Shown in pieces: positions 47,096 through 56,844 of a stretch of 64,000 nt of DNA. Both the position numbers and the translations under genes were made by a program. The first letter of the stretch is position 1. Every line of letters begins with the position of its first letter. Under the pieces are notes generated by a model. That model did not search any database, was not told the origin of the DNA, and saw only the letters and a list, made by a program, of their open reading frames with translations. This DNA is from Flavobacterium saccharophilum (GTDB lineage: Bacteria; Bacteroidota; Bacteroidia; Flavobacteriales; Flavobacteriaceae), in contig NZ_FRBY01000001.1 in assembly GCF_900142735.1 (NCBI RefSeq), forward strand, positions 310,001 to 374,000. Reading direction: 5' to 3'.

Positions 47096-48445
47096 CTAAA
47101 CCCCAAGGATCAATTTGGCTACTCCAAAGTAAAGCATAATTCCAAAAACGTCATTGGTTGTTGTGATAAACGGACCTGTAGCAATAGCGGGATCAATTTT
47201 ATTTTTATGAAGGAAAAGCGGCACCAGAGTTCCTAAAGTCGCAGCGAATAAAATCACTACAATCATTGAAATCGAAATCGCAAATCCAACTAAGTATTGT
47301 TGGTACATAATGGAATGATATCCTAATAAAAGCAAAGAAATAATACTTCCTGAAATCATCGAAACGGTAATTTCTTTAGTAAAATAACCTCGGCTAAATT
47401 CTTTCAACGTTCCGTTTGCCAAACCCTGTACGACAATTGCAGAAGCCTGAACCCCAATATTTCCAGCAGTTGCCGAAAGTAATGGCACAAAAATAATTAA
47501 GGTAGAATGGAGTTTGAAGACATCTTCATTTCCTTTCAGGACAAAAGACGCTACAATTTCGATTACCATCCCGATTAAAAGCCATGGCAAACGCGCTTTG
47601 GTCAATTCCAAAACACTATCGTTTGATTCAACGTCTTGTGTAATACCCGCCGCTAATTGGTAATCTTTATCAGCTTCGTCCTTGATTACGTCTACGATAT
47701 CATCAATGGTAATTCTTCCGACAAGGCGACCAAGCTCATCCACGACCGGAATGGCCTCTAAATCGTATTTTTGCATGATACGTGCTACCTCAACATCTTC
47801 GGTATCAACATTTACAAAATTTAATTTTCTGATATAAATATCTCCAATCTGCGTTTTAGTAGAAGTAGTCAATAAATCTTTTAATGATAATCTGCCTTTT
47901 AAGCGATTTTCATCATCCACAACATAAATTGAATGCACTCTGGAAACGTTTTCTGCCTGAATACGCATTTCTTTCACACATGTTAGTACATTCCAATTTT
48001 CATTGACTTTTACTAACTCTTTTCCCATCAAACCACCGGCAGAATTTTCGTCGTAACGCAACAATTCGACGATATCCTTCGCATGCTCAACGTCATTTAA
48101 TTCTGAGATTACCTCCGCTTTTATTTCCTGCGAAAGTTCCCCGATAATATCGGCCGCGTCATTGGTTTCAAGCTCATCAAGCTCTTCTGCAATCTCTTTA
48201 GGTGAAAGTCGGCTTAAGATGTTTTCACGCAAATCATCTTCTAGTTCAAGAAGAATTTCTGCTGTTTTATCACTATCTAAAACCCTGAAAATATAAGTTG
48301 CTTCGTCAAAATCGAGCTCATCCAGGATTTCGGCAATATCTGCGTGGTGCAAATCGTTTAATAAAACTTCAAGTTCTTTGTCGTTTTTATTTACAATATG
48401 CTCTTCTAATTGGTGGATTAAATCTTTGCTAACTTTGAACTCCAT
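47096..48445 (-). CDS. mgtE: Magnesium transporter MgtE
   Basis: 449 residues. An N-terminal MgtE superhelical domain (about 1-125, acidic, [28 protein letters not shown]) is followed by a CBS pair (about 130-250, [33 protein letters not shown]) and five membrane helices (about 278-449, including [19 protein letters not shown]). It is a Mg2+-gated channel at the inner membrane. Its start overlaps the end of rsmA by 17 bases, so the two are translationally coupled. Confidence 0.95.
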   Translation of the reverse strand: MEFKVSKDLIHQLEEHIVNKNDKELEVLLNDLHHADIAEILDELDFDEATYIFRVLDSDKTAEILLELEDDLRENILSRLSPKEIAEELDELETNDAADIIGELSQEIKAEVISELNDVEHAKDIVELLRYDENSAGGLMGKELVKVNENWNVLTCVKEMRIQAENVSRVHSIYVVDDENRLKGRLSLKDLLTTSTKTQIGDIYIRKLNFVNVDTEDVEVARIMQKYDLEAIPVVDELGRLVGRITIDDIVDVIKDEADKDYQLAAGITQDVESNDSVLELTKARLPWLLIGMVIEIVASFVLKGNEDVFKLHSTLIIFVPLLSATAGNIGVQASAIVVQGLANGTLKEFSRGYFTKEITVSMISGSIISLLLLGYHSIMYQQYLVGFAISISMIVVILFAATLGTLVPLFLHKNKIDPAIATGPFITTTNDVFGIMLYFGVAKLILGV

Positions 48446-49214
48446 CGGCTTCTATTTTTTGAGTCAGTTCAATAAATTCTTCTACACTAAGTTGCTCAGG
48501 ACGTTTATCAAAGATAGTGTCTAATCGCAAATCATCAGTTAAATTTAATGTTTTCAAACTGTTACGTAATGTTTTTCGTCTTTGCTGAAAAGCAGTTTTC
48601 ACCACAGTAAAGAACAACTTTTCACCGCACGGAAGACTGTAATCTTCCTTTCGGGTCATTTTCATCACACCCGACTTCACCTTGGGCGGAGGAATAAAAA
48701 CATTTTCGTCAACAGTAAACAAGTACTCAGTAATATAGAAAGCCTGTGCTAATACGGATAAGATTCCGTAAGCTTTAGAGCCTTTTTTCTCGCAAATACG
48801 TTCGGCAACTTCTTTTTGAAACATTCCGGAAAACTCAGGAATCTGATCTCTGAACTCTAAAGTCCTGAAAACGATCTGAGTCGAAATATTATAAGGGAAA
48901 TTCCCGATTATAGCGAATTGTTTGTCTTTGTAAACCTCATTGATATTGTATTTCAGAAAATCCTGAGAGATAATCTGATCTTTTAATTTCGGATAATTTT
49001 CACCCAAATACGTCACAGATTCGGTATCGATCTCGATCACGTGCGTATTAATTGGTTTGTCAAGCAAATACTTAGTCAACACACCCATTCCTGGTCCTAT
49101 TTCAAGAACCTCATTGTATCCTTCTAAACTCAAGGTATCCGCAATTGCTTTGGCGATACTTTCGTCTTTTAAGAAGTGTTGTCCTAAATGTTTTTTAGCT
49201 TTTACTTTTTCCAT
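48429..49214 (-). CDS. rsmA: 16S rRNA (adenine(1518)-N(6)/adenine(1519)-N(6))-dimethyltransferase
   Basis: 261 residues. The opening [18 protein letters not shown] is canonical for KsgA/RsmA. The SAM-binding loop is [12 protein letters not shown], and the catalytic NxPY motif is NFPYNIS. The C-terminal helical domain has [16 protein letters not shown]. It dimethylates two adenines in the 3' hairpin of 16S rRNA. mgtE overlaps its 3' end. Confidence 0.97.
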   Translation of the reverse strand: MEKVKAKKHLGQHFLKDESIAKAIADTLSLEGYNEVLEIGPGMGVLTKYLLDKPINTHVIEIDTESVTYLGENYPKLKDQIISQDFLKYNINEVYKDKQFAIIGNFPYNISTQIVFRTLEFRDQIPEFSGMFQKEVAERICEKKGSKAYGILSVLAQAFYITEYLFTVDENVFIPPPKVKSGVMKMTRKEDYSLPCGEKLFFTVVKTAFQQRRKTLRNSLKTLNLTDDLRLDTIFDKRPEQLSVEEFIELTQKIEADGVQS

Positions 49215-49216
49215 TT

Positions 49217-49262
49217 TCTTTTTAGATTCTTAGATTTTTAGACTTCTTAGATCGTTAGATTT
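49217..49262. repeat. TTAGATTCTTAGA word array downstream of the DUF4286 gene
   Basis: A degenerate tandem of TTAGATTCTTAGATTTTTAGACTTCTTAGATCG lies between the rsmA start and the DUF4286 stop. An inverted counterpart lies on the other side of that gene at 49630-49663. Confidence 0.6.
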
Positions 49263-49310
49263 TTTCGAAATGTCGAATAGTCCAAAAATCAAATAATCAT
49301 GTAATCTATT

Positions 49311-49622
49311 TTAATGTTCCGAAATAACTTCTAATTCGGTTCTGAAAGAAAGCATTTTGTCTGCGAACAGCTCTAAAGCTTCTCTATGAAATCCTGGTTC
49401 GTCTTCTATGTAATAACGCTCCAGAGTTTCTTTGTTATCGGTAACATATTGAACAGAATACGTAATCCCGCCCATTTCTTCTTCAATTAAAACTTTTACA
49501 ATTCTTGCTGAAGAAAACTTGTTCGTGGCCAGAATTTCTGGTATGTGTTTTTCCTGCATCCATTTTAACCATTGGTCATGAACGCTCTCGTGTATATTTG
49601 TTGTAACGTTGTAAATAATCAT
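49311..49622 (-). CDS. DUF4286 family protein
   Basis: 103 residues, soluble. It starts MIIYNVTTNIHESVHDQWLKWMQEKHIPEIL and contains a conserved YSVQYVTDNKETLERYYIEDEP segment, matching the DUF4286 family of Bacteroidota. The fold is probably a ferredoxin-like alpha/beta dimer, as in antibiotic-monooxygenase-like proteins. Function unknown. It lies alone between a TPR protein and rsmA, flanked on both sides by opposite-orientation TTAGATTC word arrays. Confidence 0.85.
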   Translation of the reverse strand: MIIYNVTTNIHESVHDQWLKWMQEKHIPEILATNKFSSARIVKVLIEEEMGGITYSVQYVTDNKETLERYYIEDEPGFHREALELFADKMLSFRTELEVISEH

Positions 49623-49629
49623 TTTTTTT

Positions 49630-49663
49630 AAGTTTCTAAGATTCTAAGTCTCTAAGATTCTGA
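49630..49663. repeat. CTAAGATTCTAAG word array upstream of the DUF4286 gene
   Basis: A tandem of TTTCTAAGATTCTAAGTCTCTAAGATTCTGAG, an imperfect reverse complement of the array at 49217-49262. The two bracket a 312-base gene. Confidence 0.6.
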
Positions 49664-49760
49664 GTTTTTATTTTTGTTGCTCAAAAACCTTGAAGAAATC
49701 TTCATATTATAAATTCTTTTTTTTCTTGGAATTTGGAATTTTCTTTTTTGGAATTTAATT

Positions 49761-51542
49761 CTACAAATTCTTATCTCCTCTTAACTCCCGGTATTTTTTT
49801 CTCGCATCAACAAAGTAAATACTGTCCTGATGGTTAAAAATCACCTTTTCATACAAAGGTTTTGCCTTTTCTATATCTTTTAATTCGTCGTTGTGAATTT
49901 CTGCCGAAAAAAACAATGCTTCATCAACATAAATTCCGTCGCTATGATGATCAATGATCTGCTGGTATTGGCTTAAAGCCGAAGTGTAATCCTTCAGACT
50001 TTCGTAAATTTTACCCAAACGCAACATTGTTACAGCTTCGATTTCCTGTCCTTTATAGGTTTTCAGAATGCTCTGAAACTGTGTAATCGCTTTTTGTTTT
50101 TTATTCTGATAAAGTAGAAAATCACCTTTAGCAAATTGTTTCAATGCGGTTTGTGTTGAATCGGCAACGGTGTTGTCATTTATCAATAAAAAATATTCCA
50201 GCGCATCATTTGCGATCAACTGCGTGTTTGCCGACTTTAATTCTTTGAACTGTTTTAAAGCCCATTCAAAATCAGTTTTATAATAACTTGTTTTTGCTGC
50301 CTTTAAACTCGCTTCGTGCGACATTACATCATTCTTTAAATCCAATTGAATCTGCGAATAATAAATCAACGCCTGATTGAATTTTTCCTGTAAAAGCAAA
50401 ATATCTCCCAACTCCATCTTAGCATCCGCTTTCTGATAATCATTCAAATTAAGCTCTAGAGCCCGTTTGACAATTGCGATACCTTCTTCTGGCTTTTTTA
50501 AATTAAATGCCTTAAAATGCGCCTGAATTAATTGCAAAGATAAGGTAAAAGGAGTTATTTCATAGGATGTAAGCAATTGTTGTAACTCAGCATCAATTAT
50601 TGGATACTCTTTTTCCTGTGCTTTATCAATTTTAATTTGCATTAAATAGTAATTGGTCTGCACCAATAGATCTAAATCTTTGGTATTAAGAAGGATAAAG
50701 TTCAGAATTTCCGCAGCCGTCTCTGTGTCATCTTCATTCAACGCAAACTGACTTAAATTGACAATACTAGAAAGCGACTCAGGTTCGCGCTTGTAAATCG
50801 CTTTTTCCTGAATAAAAGCTTTTCCGAATTCCTTTTGCTGTACGTAAAACCAGCTCAAATAATGATTCCAGAATACATCCTGATCTTTTTGCGTTTTAAG
50901 GATTAATGCTTTTCGCATGGCATCTTTAAAAGCCGTATTATCCGTTTCACCATTCATGAAACGGGATAATTGTGTCTGAATTAAATTGGCATTTTGTGGA
51001 TTGTTATACGATTCTGTCAACAAAAGATCAATCATTTGATCGGTCTTACCCAACTGCCCGTACAACATTCCGATTTGGAAATTAAAATTGTAATTCGGCT
51101 GCACTTGCATTGCTGTTTGGTAAGCCTTTAAAGCATATTCTAACAATACTTTTTTCTCGAAAGAATTTCCGATTCCATAAACATCATTAGCGTTCGTTTT
51201 GATTTTCTCTATAGCCTGATCGTAGAAATTTTTCGCTTTTGCATCATTTTTCTGAAGTTGGAAATTATATCCCAATTCTACTAAAAAAACACCTTGTTTG
51301 TATTTGCTGTAACGATCCTGAATCATTTTTTCAGCCAAGGCAAATTGCTGGAGTTGCTGATAACAATCAACCGTTCTTAAAAAATATTGTGTATTGGAGG
51401 GTGCGCTGTTTAAAAGCTCTTCGTAACTGATCTTCGCTTTTTCGAAATCGCCTTTATCATAGTAATATTGCGCCAGCTGTTCGTTTTGAGAAAATGCAAA
51501 ACCGGACCACAACAAAATGATATAGATAAAGATGTTTTTCAT
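49761..51542 (-). CDS. Exported TPR-repeat protein
   Basis: 593 residues with a signal peptide (MKNIFIYIILLWSGFAFSQ). The rest is built of ~34-residue helix pairs: QLAQYYYDKGDFEKAKISYEELLNSAPSN near 24-52, then KADAKMELGDILLLQEKFNQALIYYSQIQ and EAVTMLRLGKIYESLKDYTSALSQYQQIIDHH near the C-terminus. It resembles periplasmic scaffold or lipoprotein-assembly TPR proteins, but the partner is unknown. It lies downstream of lgt on the same strand with a palindromic spacer between. Confidence 0.88.
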   Translation of the reverse strand: MKNIFIYIILLWSGFAFSQNEQLAQYYYDKGDFEKAKISYEELLNSAPSNTQYFLRTVDCYQQLQQFALAEKMIQDRYSKYKQGVFLVELGYNFQLQKNDAKAKNFYDQAIEKIKTNANDVYGIGNSFEKKVLLEYALKAYQTAMQVQPNYNFNFQIGMLYGQLGKTDQMIDLLLTESYNNPQNANLIQTQLSRFMNGETDNTAFKDAMRKALILKTQKDQDVFWNHYLSWFYVQQKEFGKAFIQEKAIYKREPESLSSIVNLSQFALNEDDTETAAEILNFILLNTKDLDLLVQTNYYLMQIKIDKAQEKEYPIIDAELQQLLTSYEITPFTLSLQLIQAHFKAFNLKKPEEGIAIVKRALELNLNDYQKADAKMELGDILLLQEKFNQALIYYSQIQLDLKNDVMSHEASLKAAKTSYYKTDFEWALKQFKELKSANTQLIANDALEYFLLINDNTVADSTQTALKQFAKGDFLLYQNKKQKAITQFQSILKTYKGQEIEAVTMLRLGKIYESLKDYTSALSQYQQIIDHHSDGIYVDEALFFSAEIHNDELKDIEKAKPLYEKVIFNHQDSIYFVDARKKYRELRGDKNL

Positions 51543-51544
51543 AT

Positions 51545-51638
51545 TTCAGCTTTTTTAGTCACAGTTTTTAGTCGCAGTTTTCAGCGTTAGTTTCAGTCGC
51601 AGTATAAAACAGTAAACTGAGACTGTGACTGCAAACTA
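51545..51638. repeat. Palindrome of CAGTTTTTAGTCG words between lgt and the TPR gene
   Basis: The left arm has CACAGTTTTTAGTCGCAGTTTTCAG and the right arm CAGTAAACTGAGACTGTGACTGCAAACT, imperfect inverted arms made of degenerate ~12-base words. Confidence 0.65.
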
Positions 51639-52460
51639 TTATTTAATTTCAACATTCGATTTCCAGACAATCAAAGTTAAGCCAATTAAAATAAAAGGGA
51701 TACTTAAAATTTGTCCCATGTTGATCAGCATATTGTTTTCAAAACTTTCCTGGTTTTCTTTAAAAAACTCAATTAAAAATCGGGCTAAAAACAACAATGT
51801 CAAAAAACTTCCAAATAATAATCCTTTTGCTTGTTTTATTTTTTCTGATTTATACATCCAAAATAATAGGGCAAAGATCAGTAAGTATGAAAATGCTTCA
51901 TACAATTGCGTTGGATGCCTCGGAATCAAATCATCTCTTTGAAAAACAACGCCCCAATTTCCATTTGTAGGTTTTCCGTAGATTTCAGAATTCATGAAAT
52001 TTCCCAACCTAATGAAAGCCCCGGTAACCGGAACTCCAATCGCCATTCTGTCCAAGAGTCCTAAAAAATTCACTTTATATTTTTTGCAATATAAAACTAT
52101 AGCAATTAATACTCCGATTGTACCACCATGACTGGCTAAACCCTGAAAACCAACAAATTTATAAACTCCGGCAATCTTCTGAATTGGCAAAAGTATTTCG
52201 ATGGGATGTTTCAAAAAATACTCCGGTTCATAAAAGAAACAATGTCCCAATCGGGCTCCTAAAATCGTTCCTACAATTACATAAACCAGTAAACTATCCA
52301 GATTATCTAAAGAAAGACGCTCTTTTTTATAAATATTCCTGACAATGTAATATCCAAGTAAGAGTCCTGTAGCAAAAAGAGCTCCGTAATATTTCAAAGG
52401 AAAACTATCTGTTATCATAACAATAACCGGATCCACATTCCAGTTTAAAATTCCGTCCAT
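51639..52460 (-). CDS. lgt: Prolipoprotein diacylglyceryl transferase
   Basis: 273 residues with seven membrane helices. Family marks include YGALFATGLLLGY, HGGTIGVLIAI (the essential HGG) and the Lgt signature IRLGNFMNSEIYGKPT with its Arg, Asn and Glu. RHPTQLYEAFSYL is also typical. It attaches diacylglycerol to the lipobox Cys of prolipoproteins at the inner membrane; several such lipoproteins are encoded in this window. Its regular length and intact motifs suggest an active enzyme. Confidence 0.96.
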   Translation of the reverse strand: MDGILNWNVDPVIVMITDSFPLKYYGALFATGLLLGYYIVRNIYKKERLSLDNLDSLLVYVIVGTILGARLGHCFFYEPEYFLKHPIEILLPIQKIAGVYKFVGFQGLASHGGTIGVLIAIVLYCKKYKVNFLGLLDRMAIGVPVTGAFIRLGNFMNSEIYGKPTNGNWGVVFQRDDLIPRHPTQLYEAFSYLLIFALLFWMYKSEKIKQAKGLLFGSFLTLLFLARFLIEFFKENQESFENNMLINMGQILSIPFILIGLTLIVWKSNVEIK

Positions 52461-52504
52461 CTCTTGGTATTTTTTTATTAAAGTTCCTATTTAAAACTGA
52501 GAAA

Positions 52505-52533
52505 ACCTAACAAGTTTTAAAAACCTGTTAGGT
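52505..52533 (-). terminator. Probable terminator of serS
   Basis: A 14-base stem ACCTAACAAGTTTT / AAAACCTGTTAGGT with one mismatch lies downstream of the serS stop. The T-tail is moderate. Confidence 0.6.
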
Positions 52534-52554
52534 CTAGTCTTAAGAACTATAAAC

Positions 52555-53826
52555 TTAATTTATAATATCAAATCCGCAGTAAGGGCGTAAAACTTCTGGA
52601 ATTACGATTCCTTCCGGCGTTTGGTAATTTTCTAAAATTCCGGCCAAAACTCTTGGCAAAGCCAATGAACTTCCGTTTAATGTGTGCGCCAATTGGTTTT
52701 TTCCGTCTTTGTCTTTGAAACGTAATTTCAAGCGATTAGCCTGGAAAGTCTCAAAATTAGAAACTGAACTAATTTCTAACCATCGATCCTGTGCTGTAGA
52801 AAACACTTCAAAATCATAAGTCAAAGCCGATGTAAAGCCCATATCGCCTCCGCATAAGCGTAAAACTCGGTATGGCAATTTTAATTCTTTCAAGATATCT
52901 TTTACGTGCTCGACCATTCCGTCCAATGCTGCATAAGAATTATCCGGATGTTCGATACGTACAATTTCTACTTTATCAAATTGGTGCAAACGGTTTAATC
53001 CACGAACGTGAGCTCCGTAAGAACCTGCTTCACGACGGAAACATGGTGTATAAGCTGTATGTAAAACCGGTAATTCTGTTTCGTTTAAAATAACATCGCG
53101 GTATAAATTCGTAACCGGAACCTCAGCAGTTGGAATCAAATATAAATCATCAATAGTTGAATGATACATTTGTCCTTCTTTATCTGGCAATTGTCCTGTT
53201 CCGTAACCTGAAGCTTCGTTTACCAAATGCGGTACCTGAACTTCATTGTATCCTGCAGCCGTATTTTTATCTAAGAAATAATTGATTAAGGCACGTTGCA
53301 AACGAGCACCTTTTCCTTTGTAAACCGGAAAACCTGCGCCTGTAATTTTTACACCCAATTCAAAATCGATAATATCGTATTTCTTTACCAATTCCCAGTG
53401 AGGTTGTGCACCTTCATGCAAAACGGGAATATCACCTTCCTGGAAAACATTCAAATTGTCGTCCGGAGTTTTTCCTTCAGGAACAATATCTGCCGGAAGG
53501 TTAGGTAAAGTGTATAGTTTATTGGTCAATTCGGTTGCCAAAGCTTCTGCTTTTTCACCTAATTCTTTACTTTTTTCTTTTAAGGAAACTGTTTTTTCTT
53601 TTAAGATTGCAGCTTTAGATTTCTCACCTGCTTTCATCAATTCCCCTATATCTTTGGATAATTTATTAGATTCAGCTAAAGTGTTGTCTAATTCAACTTG
53701 TGTTGCGCGACGATTTTCGTCTAATTGCACCACTTCTTCAACAACGCTTTTAGCATCGATATTTCGTTTTGCTAAAGCCTTGATTACTTTCTCCTGATTC
53801 TCTCTAATAAATGCGATTTGTAACAT
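52555..53826 (-). CDS. serS: Serine--tRNA ligase
   Basis: 423 residues from ATG 53826 (MLQIAFIRENQEKVIKAL), the standard SerRS start. The frame runs to 53868, but that ATG sits on the promoter box. The N-terminal coiled-coil arm is ~30-100. Class-II motif 2 is PCFRREAGSYGAHVRGLNRLHQFDKVEIV and motif 3 is LALPRVLAGILENYQTPEGI. It charges tRNA-Ser in the cytoplasm. It is a single gene with a good upstream promoter match. Confidence 0.97.
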   Translation of the reverse strand: MLQIAFIRENQEKVIKALAKRNIDAKSVVEEVVQLDENRRATQVELDNTLAESNKLSKDIGELMKAGEKSKAAILKEKTVSLKEKSKELGEKAEALATELTNKLYTLPNLPADIVPEGKTPDDNLNVFQEGDIPVLHEGAQPHWELVKKYDIIDFELGVKITGAGFPVYKGKGARLQRALINYFLDKNTAAGYNEVQVPHLVNEASGYGTGQLPDKEGQMYHSTIDDLYLIPTAEVPVTNLYRDVILNETELPVLHTAYTPCFRREAGSYGAHVRGLNRLHQFDKVEIVRIEHPDNSYAALDGMVEHVKDILKELKLPYRVLRLCGGDMGFTSALTYDFEVFSTAQDRWLEISSVSNFETFQANRLKLRFKDKDGKNQLAHTLNGSSLALPRVLAGILENYQTPEGIVIPEVLRPYCGFDIIN

Positions 53827-53865
53827 AGCTTTGTGTTTATAACTAGTATTTTTATATAAAGGAAG

Positions 53866-53901
53866 CAAATTTAAGGAAATGTTTGCTAAGAATACGACAA
53901 A
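53866..53901 (-). promoter_or_regulatory. Promoter of serS
   Basis: On the minus strand TTTG (53901-53898), 24 bases, then TAAATTTG (53873-53866), 40 bases before the ATG. It overlaps the longer alternative start and so supports 53826. Confidence 0.5.
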
Positions 53902-53921
53902 GTTTAGCCTAAAAAGTTATT

Positions 53922-54013
53922 CCACAGAGATACGCAAAAATTACACAGAGGGACACAAAGTCTTTTTTGCAAATCTTTGCGTCCCGATGCTTCGGGATTG
54001 CGTATCTCTGTGA
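53922..54013. repeat. Palindromic element, CACAGAGATACGCAA family
   Basis: The terminal arms CACAGAGATACGCAA (53923-53937) and TTGCGTATCTCTGTG (53998-54012) are perfect inverted repeats. An inner hairpin CCCGATGCTTCGGG is also present. It lies between the serS promoter and the lipocalin-like gene's terminator. Confidence 0.8.
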
Positions 54014-54030
54014 AACACCTAATAAAACAA

Positions 54031-54065
54031 AAAAAAACGGAAACAGCCCCCAAGCTGTTTCCGTT
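54031..54065 (-). terminator. Strong terminator of the lipocalin-like lipoprotein gene
   Basis: A perfect 12-base stem AACGGAAACAGC / GCTGTTTCCGTT with a long A-run on its plus-strand 5' side, which is the T-run for the minus-strand gene ending at 54111. Confidence 0.85.
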
Positions 54066-54110
54066 AGCTAAATCTCCATAATGAGAACTAGCAAAATAGG
54101 ATAGAATAAT

Positions 54111-54524
54111 TTATCTTGTATAAACCGTAATAATACCTGCTGCATCTTTCACTTTTAATTCTTTAAGTGTTAGATTTACGATATCCTGAGTTTTAGTTAC
54201 ACCATTAATAACCGTAGTTAAATTATTGTGTGATCTGGAATAAATTCCTGATTGAACTGTTAATGCACAAGCAGTTGTACTATAATCTCCAACATGTGCT
54301 GTATTATCCAATTTTAGTTCCAAATAATCTTTGTTACATCCACTTTGATTTTCTGGCGCATCTATTAATTGTTCGGTTCCGCCAACAACAGTTCCTGTCT
54401 TACTAAGATCCCATTTTCCTTCTAATGGAACAAGTGTTTCCCCTTCGTTATCATCATTGCTGCAAGATGTTGCAAATAATCCAATACTAAGTGTTAAGGC
54501 GAGTAATAAGCTTCTAATTTTCAT
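54111..54524 (-). CDS. Lipocalin-like lipoprotein
   Basis: 137 residues. The lipobox is LFATSC near residue 20, followed by acidic SNDDNEGE. LEGKWDLSKTGTVVGG and KDYLELKLDNTAHVGDYS resemble the Bacteroidota lipocalin-like (beta-barrel) lipoproteins. Two cysteines (SGCNKD and TACAL) may form a disulfide. Ligand and role are unknown. It is a single gene with a strong terminator. Confidence 0.75.
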   Translation of the reverse strand: MKIRSLLLALTLSIGLFATSCSNDDNEGETLVPLEGKWDLSKTGTVVGGTEQLIDAPENQSGCNKDYLELKLDNTAHVGDYSTTACALTVQSGIYSRSHNNLTTVINGVTKTQDIVNLTLKELKVKDAAGIITVYTR

Positions 54525-54720
54525 GTTTGATTTCTTTAAAATTAATAATGCTAAATTAATTTTAAAGCATTCCCGATGTGTTACACAAATTCACCGATGA
54601 TTTACATAATTTCTAGAAATTCGTAAGTTATTTCATAAAGTTACATAAAAATAATATACGATACCACAACATGGGGGCAAAATATCTAAGTGTTTTCTTA
54701 ATGAATCGATCTAAATCGTT

Positions 54721-56265
54721 TTACTTGCGCTCCACTAATAATTCCTTGAGTTGATTTGCTTTTAAGTAGCTTGCCAATCGGCCCGAAAGTAATAAGACCT
54801 CTCTTTCCTCGGGAGCAATTCGTAGTTTGGTCTGAACATGGGAGGCAAATTCATATAAAATAAGAATTTCACTGGCTTTTAATTCATTAAATTTATCACG
54901 GCTCAAAGTGGCCAGGATCACTTCACCATCTTTGTCTTTGGTAAAACTGAGTTCTCCAAATTGATCAATTAAGTCTTTCTTGAAATTAGTATAAAAACGA
55001 AGCCAGGTCGAATAATCATCGTCAGAATTTTTCAATTCGGTTACCAAATCTTCATACTTCTGATCTTTCTGCATCTTTAATAAATAATCGCGAAGCGTTG
55101 TAAAACCAATAACCTGATAATTCGTAACCGGGATTTTATAGCGGTCCATTAAAGTTTCGACATCTCTGTCAAAAGTGATATAGCGCGTTTGGACTGTATA
55201 TAACGATGCGGTTTCAAAAAGCGAAATCAATTTAATTTTTTGATCACTGATGTAAGGTTCTTTTTTTCCCTGACCCAGGCAATCAATAAAAAGGGCCCGT
55301 TTGTTTTTGTTGTCAACTTTAGAATCATTGTTCAATAATTCTACCAGTGTTTTGTATCCCATATTATCTGAGGCACCGCCATCGATAATACATAATATTT
55401 TATCGTGATTTTTAACTCCAAATTTCACTTTTGGCAAAACACCCGGAAAAGCAGAACTTGCAGTAATAGCATAAGTAACCGGAAAATTAAAACCATCATT
55501 TACTTCATTATGATTTAATGGAATTGAAGCTTTATTTGGTGCTAAAGACGAATTTAAATTTAAACCGTGAATGATATGAGGCATAAACGGAATACGTTCT
55601 CCGTTGTTATAAGCTGTTCCGTTGGCAACCATCATAGGTAAACTAGGTTCAATCTTACTTTCCTTCGGAACAAAAAAATCTGACATCAACATTTGGGTTG
55701 AAAACTTATTTGGGTTATCAGGATTCGTGTTGTCGTATTGTAGAATCTCCGAATCCAATCGCTGTGCCATCGAAATTTTATCGCCTTTTTCGTTTCGACT
55801 ATTGTTTAAAAGTGACAAAATGGTAGCAGATTTATCTACATAGTCTTTAAACGCATCAGCTTTCGAAAAATAAAACTCATTAAAAGTACAATTGTCGTGA
55901 TTGAGTCTGTTTTTTAGAATCGTTAAATAATATCCTGCCGAATAACAGCCTCCGGAAACGGTCGAAAAATAATCAATTTCACTTAAGAAGTTACGTTGCT
56001 GCTTGTCTTCCTGAATTTCCTCTAAACCCAAAAGAACACCCATACTGAAAAACTGCGCTCTCGAACCACCACCCGAAATGGCAATTCCTAAAGCGATATT
56101 AGGATTTTGAAATCTAGTATTACGTTCCTGAACGGATTTATAATCATTTAAAGAAACAGCCGGAATAGAACTATAATTAATCTCCGAGAAAAGATTGATT
56201 TTATTTTGAGAAAAGCCAGTTTCGACTAGAAGAAAAAGCAATATCTGCACGTATTTATATCTCAT
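54721..56265 (-). CDS. Patatin/cPLA2-like phospholipase
   Basis: 514 residues with a signal peptide (MRYKYVQILLFLLVETGFSQ). The oxyanion-hole glycines GGGSRA lie at 65-70. The nucleophile motif reads STVSGGCYSA with Ser104, closer to cytosolic PLA2 (GxSGG) than to plant patatin (GxSxG). The catalytic Asp lies in IIDGGASDNMG. A Ser-Asp dyad lipid acyl hydrolase exported to the periplasm or surface is expected. The substrate is unknown. Confidence 0.85.
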   Translation of the reverse strand: MRYKYVQILLFLLVETGFSQNKINLFSEINYSSIPAVSLNDYKSVQERNTRFQNPNIALGIAISGGGSRAQFFSMGVLLGLEEIQEDKQQRNFLSEIDYFSTVSGGCYSAGYYLTILKNRLNHDNCTFNEFYFSKADAFKDYVDKSATILSLLNNSRNEKGDKISMAQRLDSEILQYDNTNPDNPNKFSTQMLMSDFFVPKESKIEPSLPMMVANGTAYNNGERIPFMPHIIHGLNLNSSLAPNKASIPLNHNEVNDGFNFPVTYAITASSAFPGVLPKVKFGVKNHDKILCIIDGGASDNMGYKTLVELLNNDSKVDNKNKRALFIDCLGQGKKEPYISDQKIKLISLFETASLYTVQTRYITFDRDVETLMDRYKIPVTNYQVIGFTTLRDYLLKMQKDQKYEDLVTELKNSDDDYSTWLRFYTNFKKDLIDQFGELSFTKDKDGEVILATLSRDKFNELKASEILILYEFASHVQTKLRIAPEEREVLLLSGRLASYLKANQLKELLVERK

Positions 56266-56340
56266 TTTGAATCTATTTTAAATAACTAAAGTCATTATAA
56301 GCAAAATTTAAGGACCCGGCAGAAAATTACCTATCAAAAA

Positions 56341-56381
56341 CTGAACCCATTAAATGCAAAGCTTACATTTAATGGGTTCAG
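56341..56381 (-). terminator. Long hairpin after the PKD lipoprotein gene
   Basis: A perfect 16-base stem CTGAACCCATTAAATG / CATTTAATGGGTTCAG with a 9-base loop sits right at the gene's 3' end. It lacks a clear T-tail, so it may stabilise RNA or end transcription by another route. Confidence 0.6.
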
Positions 56382-56387
56382 AATAGT

Positions 56388-56747
56388 TTAATTTACAGTA
56401 ACACTTTTTACAGGAGATGATGTACAAGTACCTTTCCCTTCCTGAACAGTGATCTCTGCTTTTACTGAATAAGTTCCTGCAGCACTATACGTATGAGAAA
56501 CCGATACTCCTTCTACAGACGGCGTTCCGTCTCCAAAGGTCCATTTCACAGATTTTAATGTCTTATCTCCAGTATATTCAACTGAAAAATTGATCTTTTT
56601 AGGATCTGTAGCGTCGGCTGTATGTTTCACTTTTTGATATATCGATTCAGCAACACAGTCGATTCCTTTTTCAATATCATCTTTTCCGCAAGAAAAATTT
56701 AGAATTAGTACTGCAGCAAAACATAAAATTGTAATGATCTTTTTCAT
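56388..56747 (-). CDS. PKD-domain lipoprotein
   Basis: 119 residues. The lipobox is LILNFSC near residue 20. The rest is mainly a single PKD (Ig-like) domain with the hallmark VKWTFGDGTPSVEGVSVSHTYSAAGTYSVKAEITV (about 67-102). Such small surface lipoproteins often bind carbohydrate or protein partners; the partner here is unknown. It lies upstream of the patatin gene on the same strand. Confidence 0.88.
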   Translation of the reverse strand: MKKIITILCFAAVLILNFSCGKDDIEKGIDCVAESIYQKVKHTADATDPKKINFSVEYTGDKTLKSVKWTFGDGTPSVEGVSVSHTYSAAGTYSVKAEITVQEGKGTCTSSPVKSVTVN

Positions 56748-56844
56748 GACTTTGATTCTTTAGGATTTTCTGAAATTGTTATTTACACAAATATAATAAA
56801 TATTCAGCGCCAACTTTTCAATAATAATCATCAAAAAACCGTTT

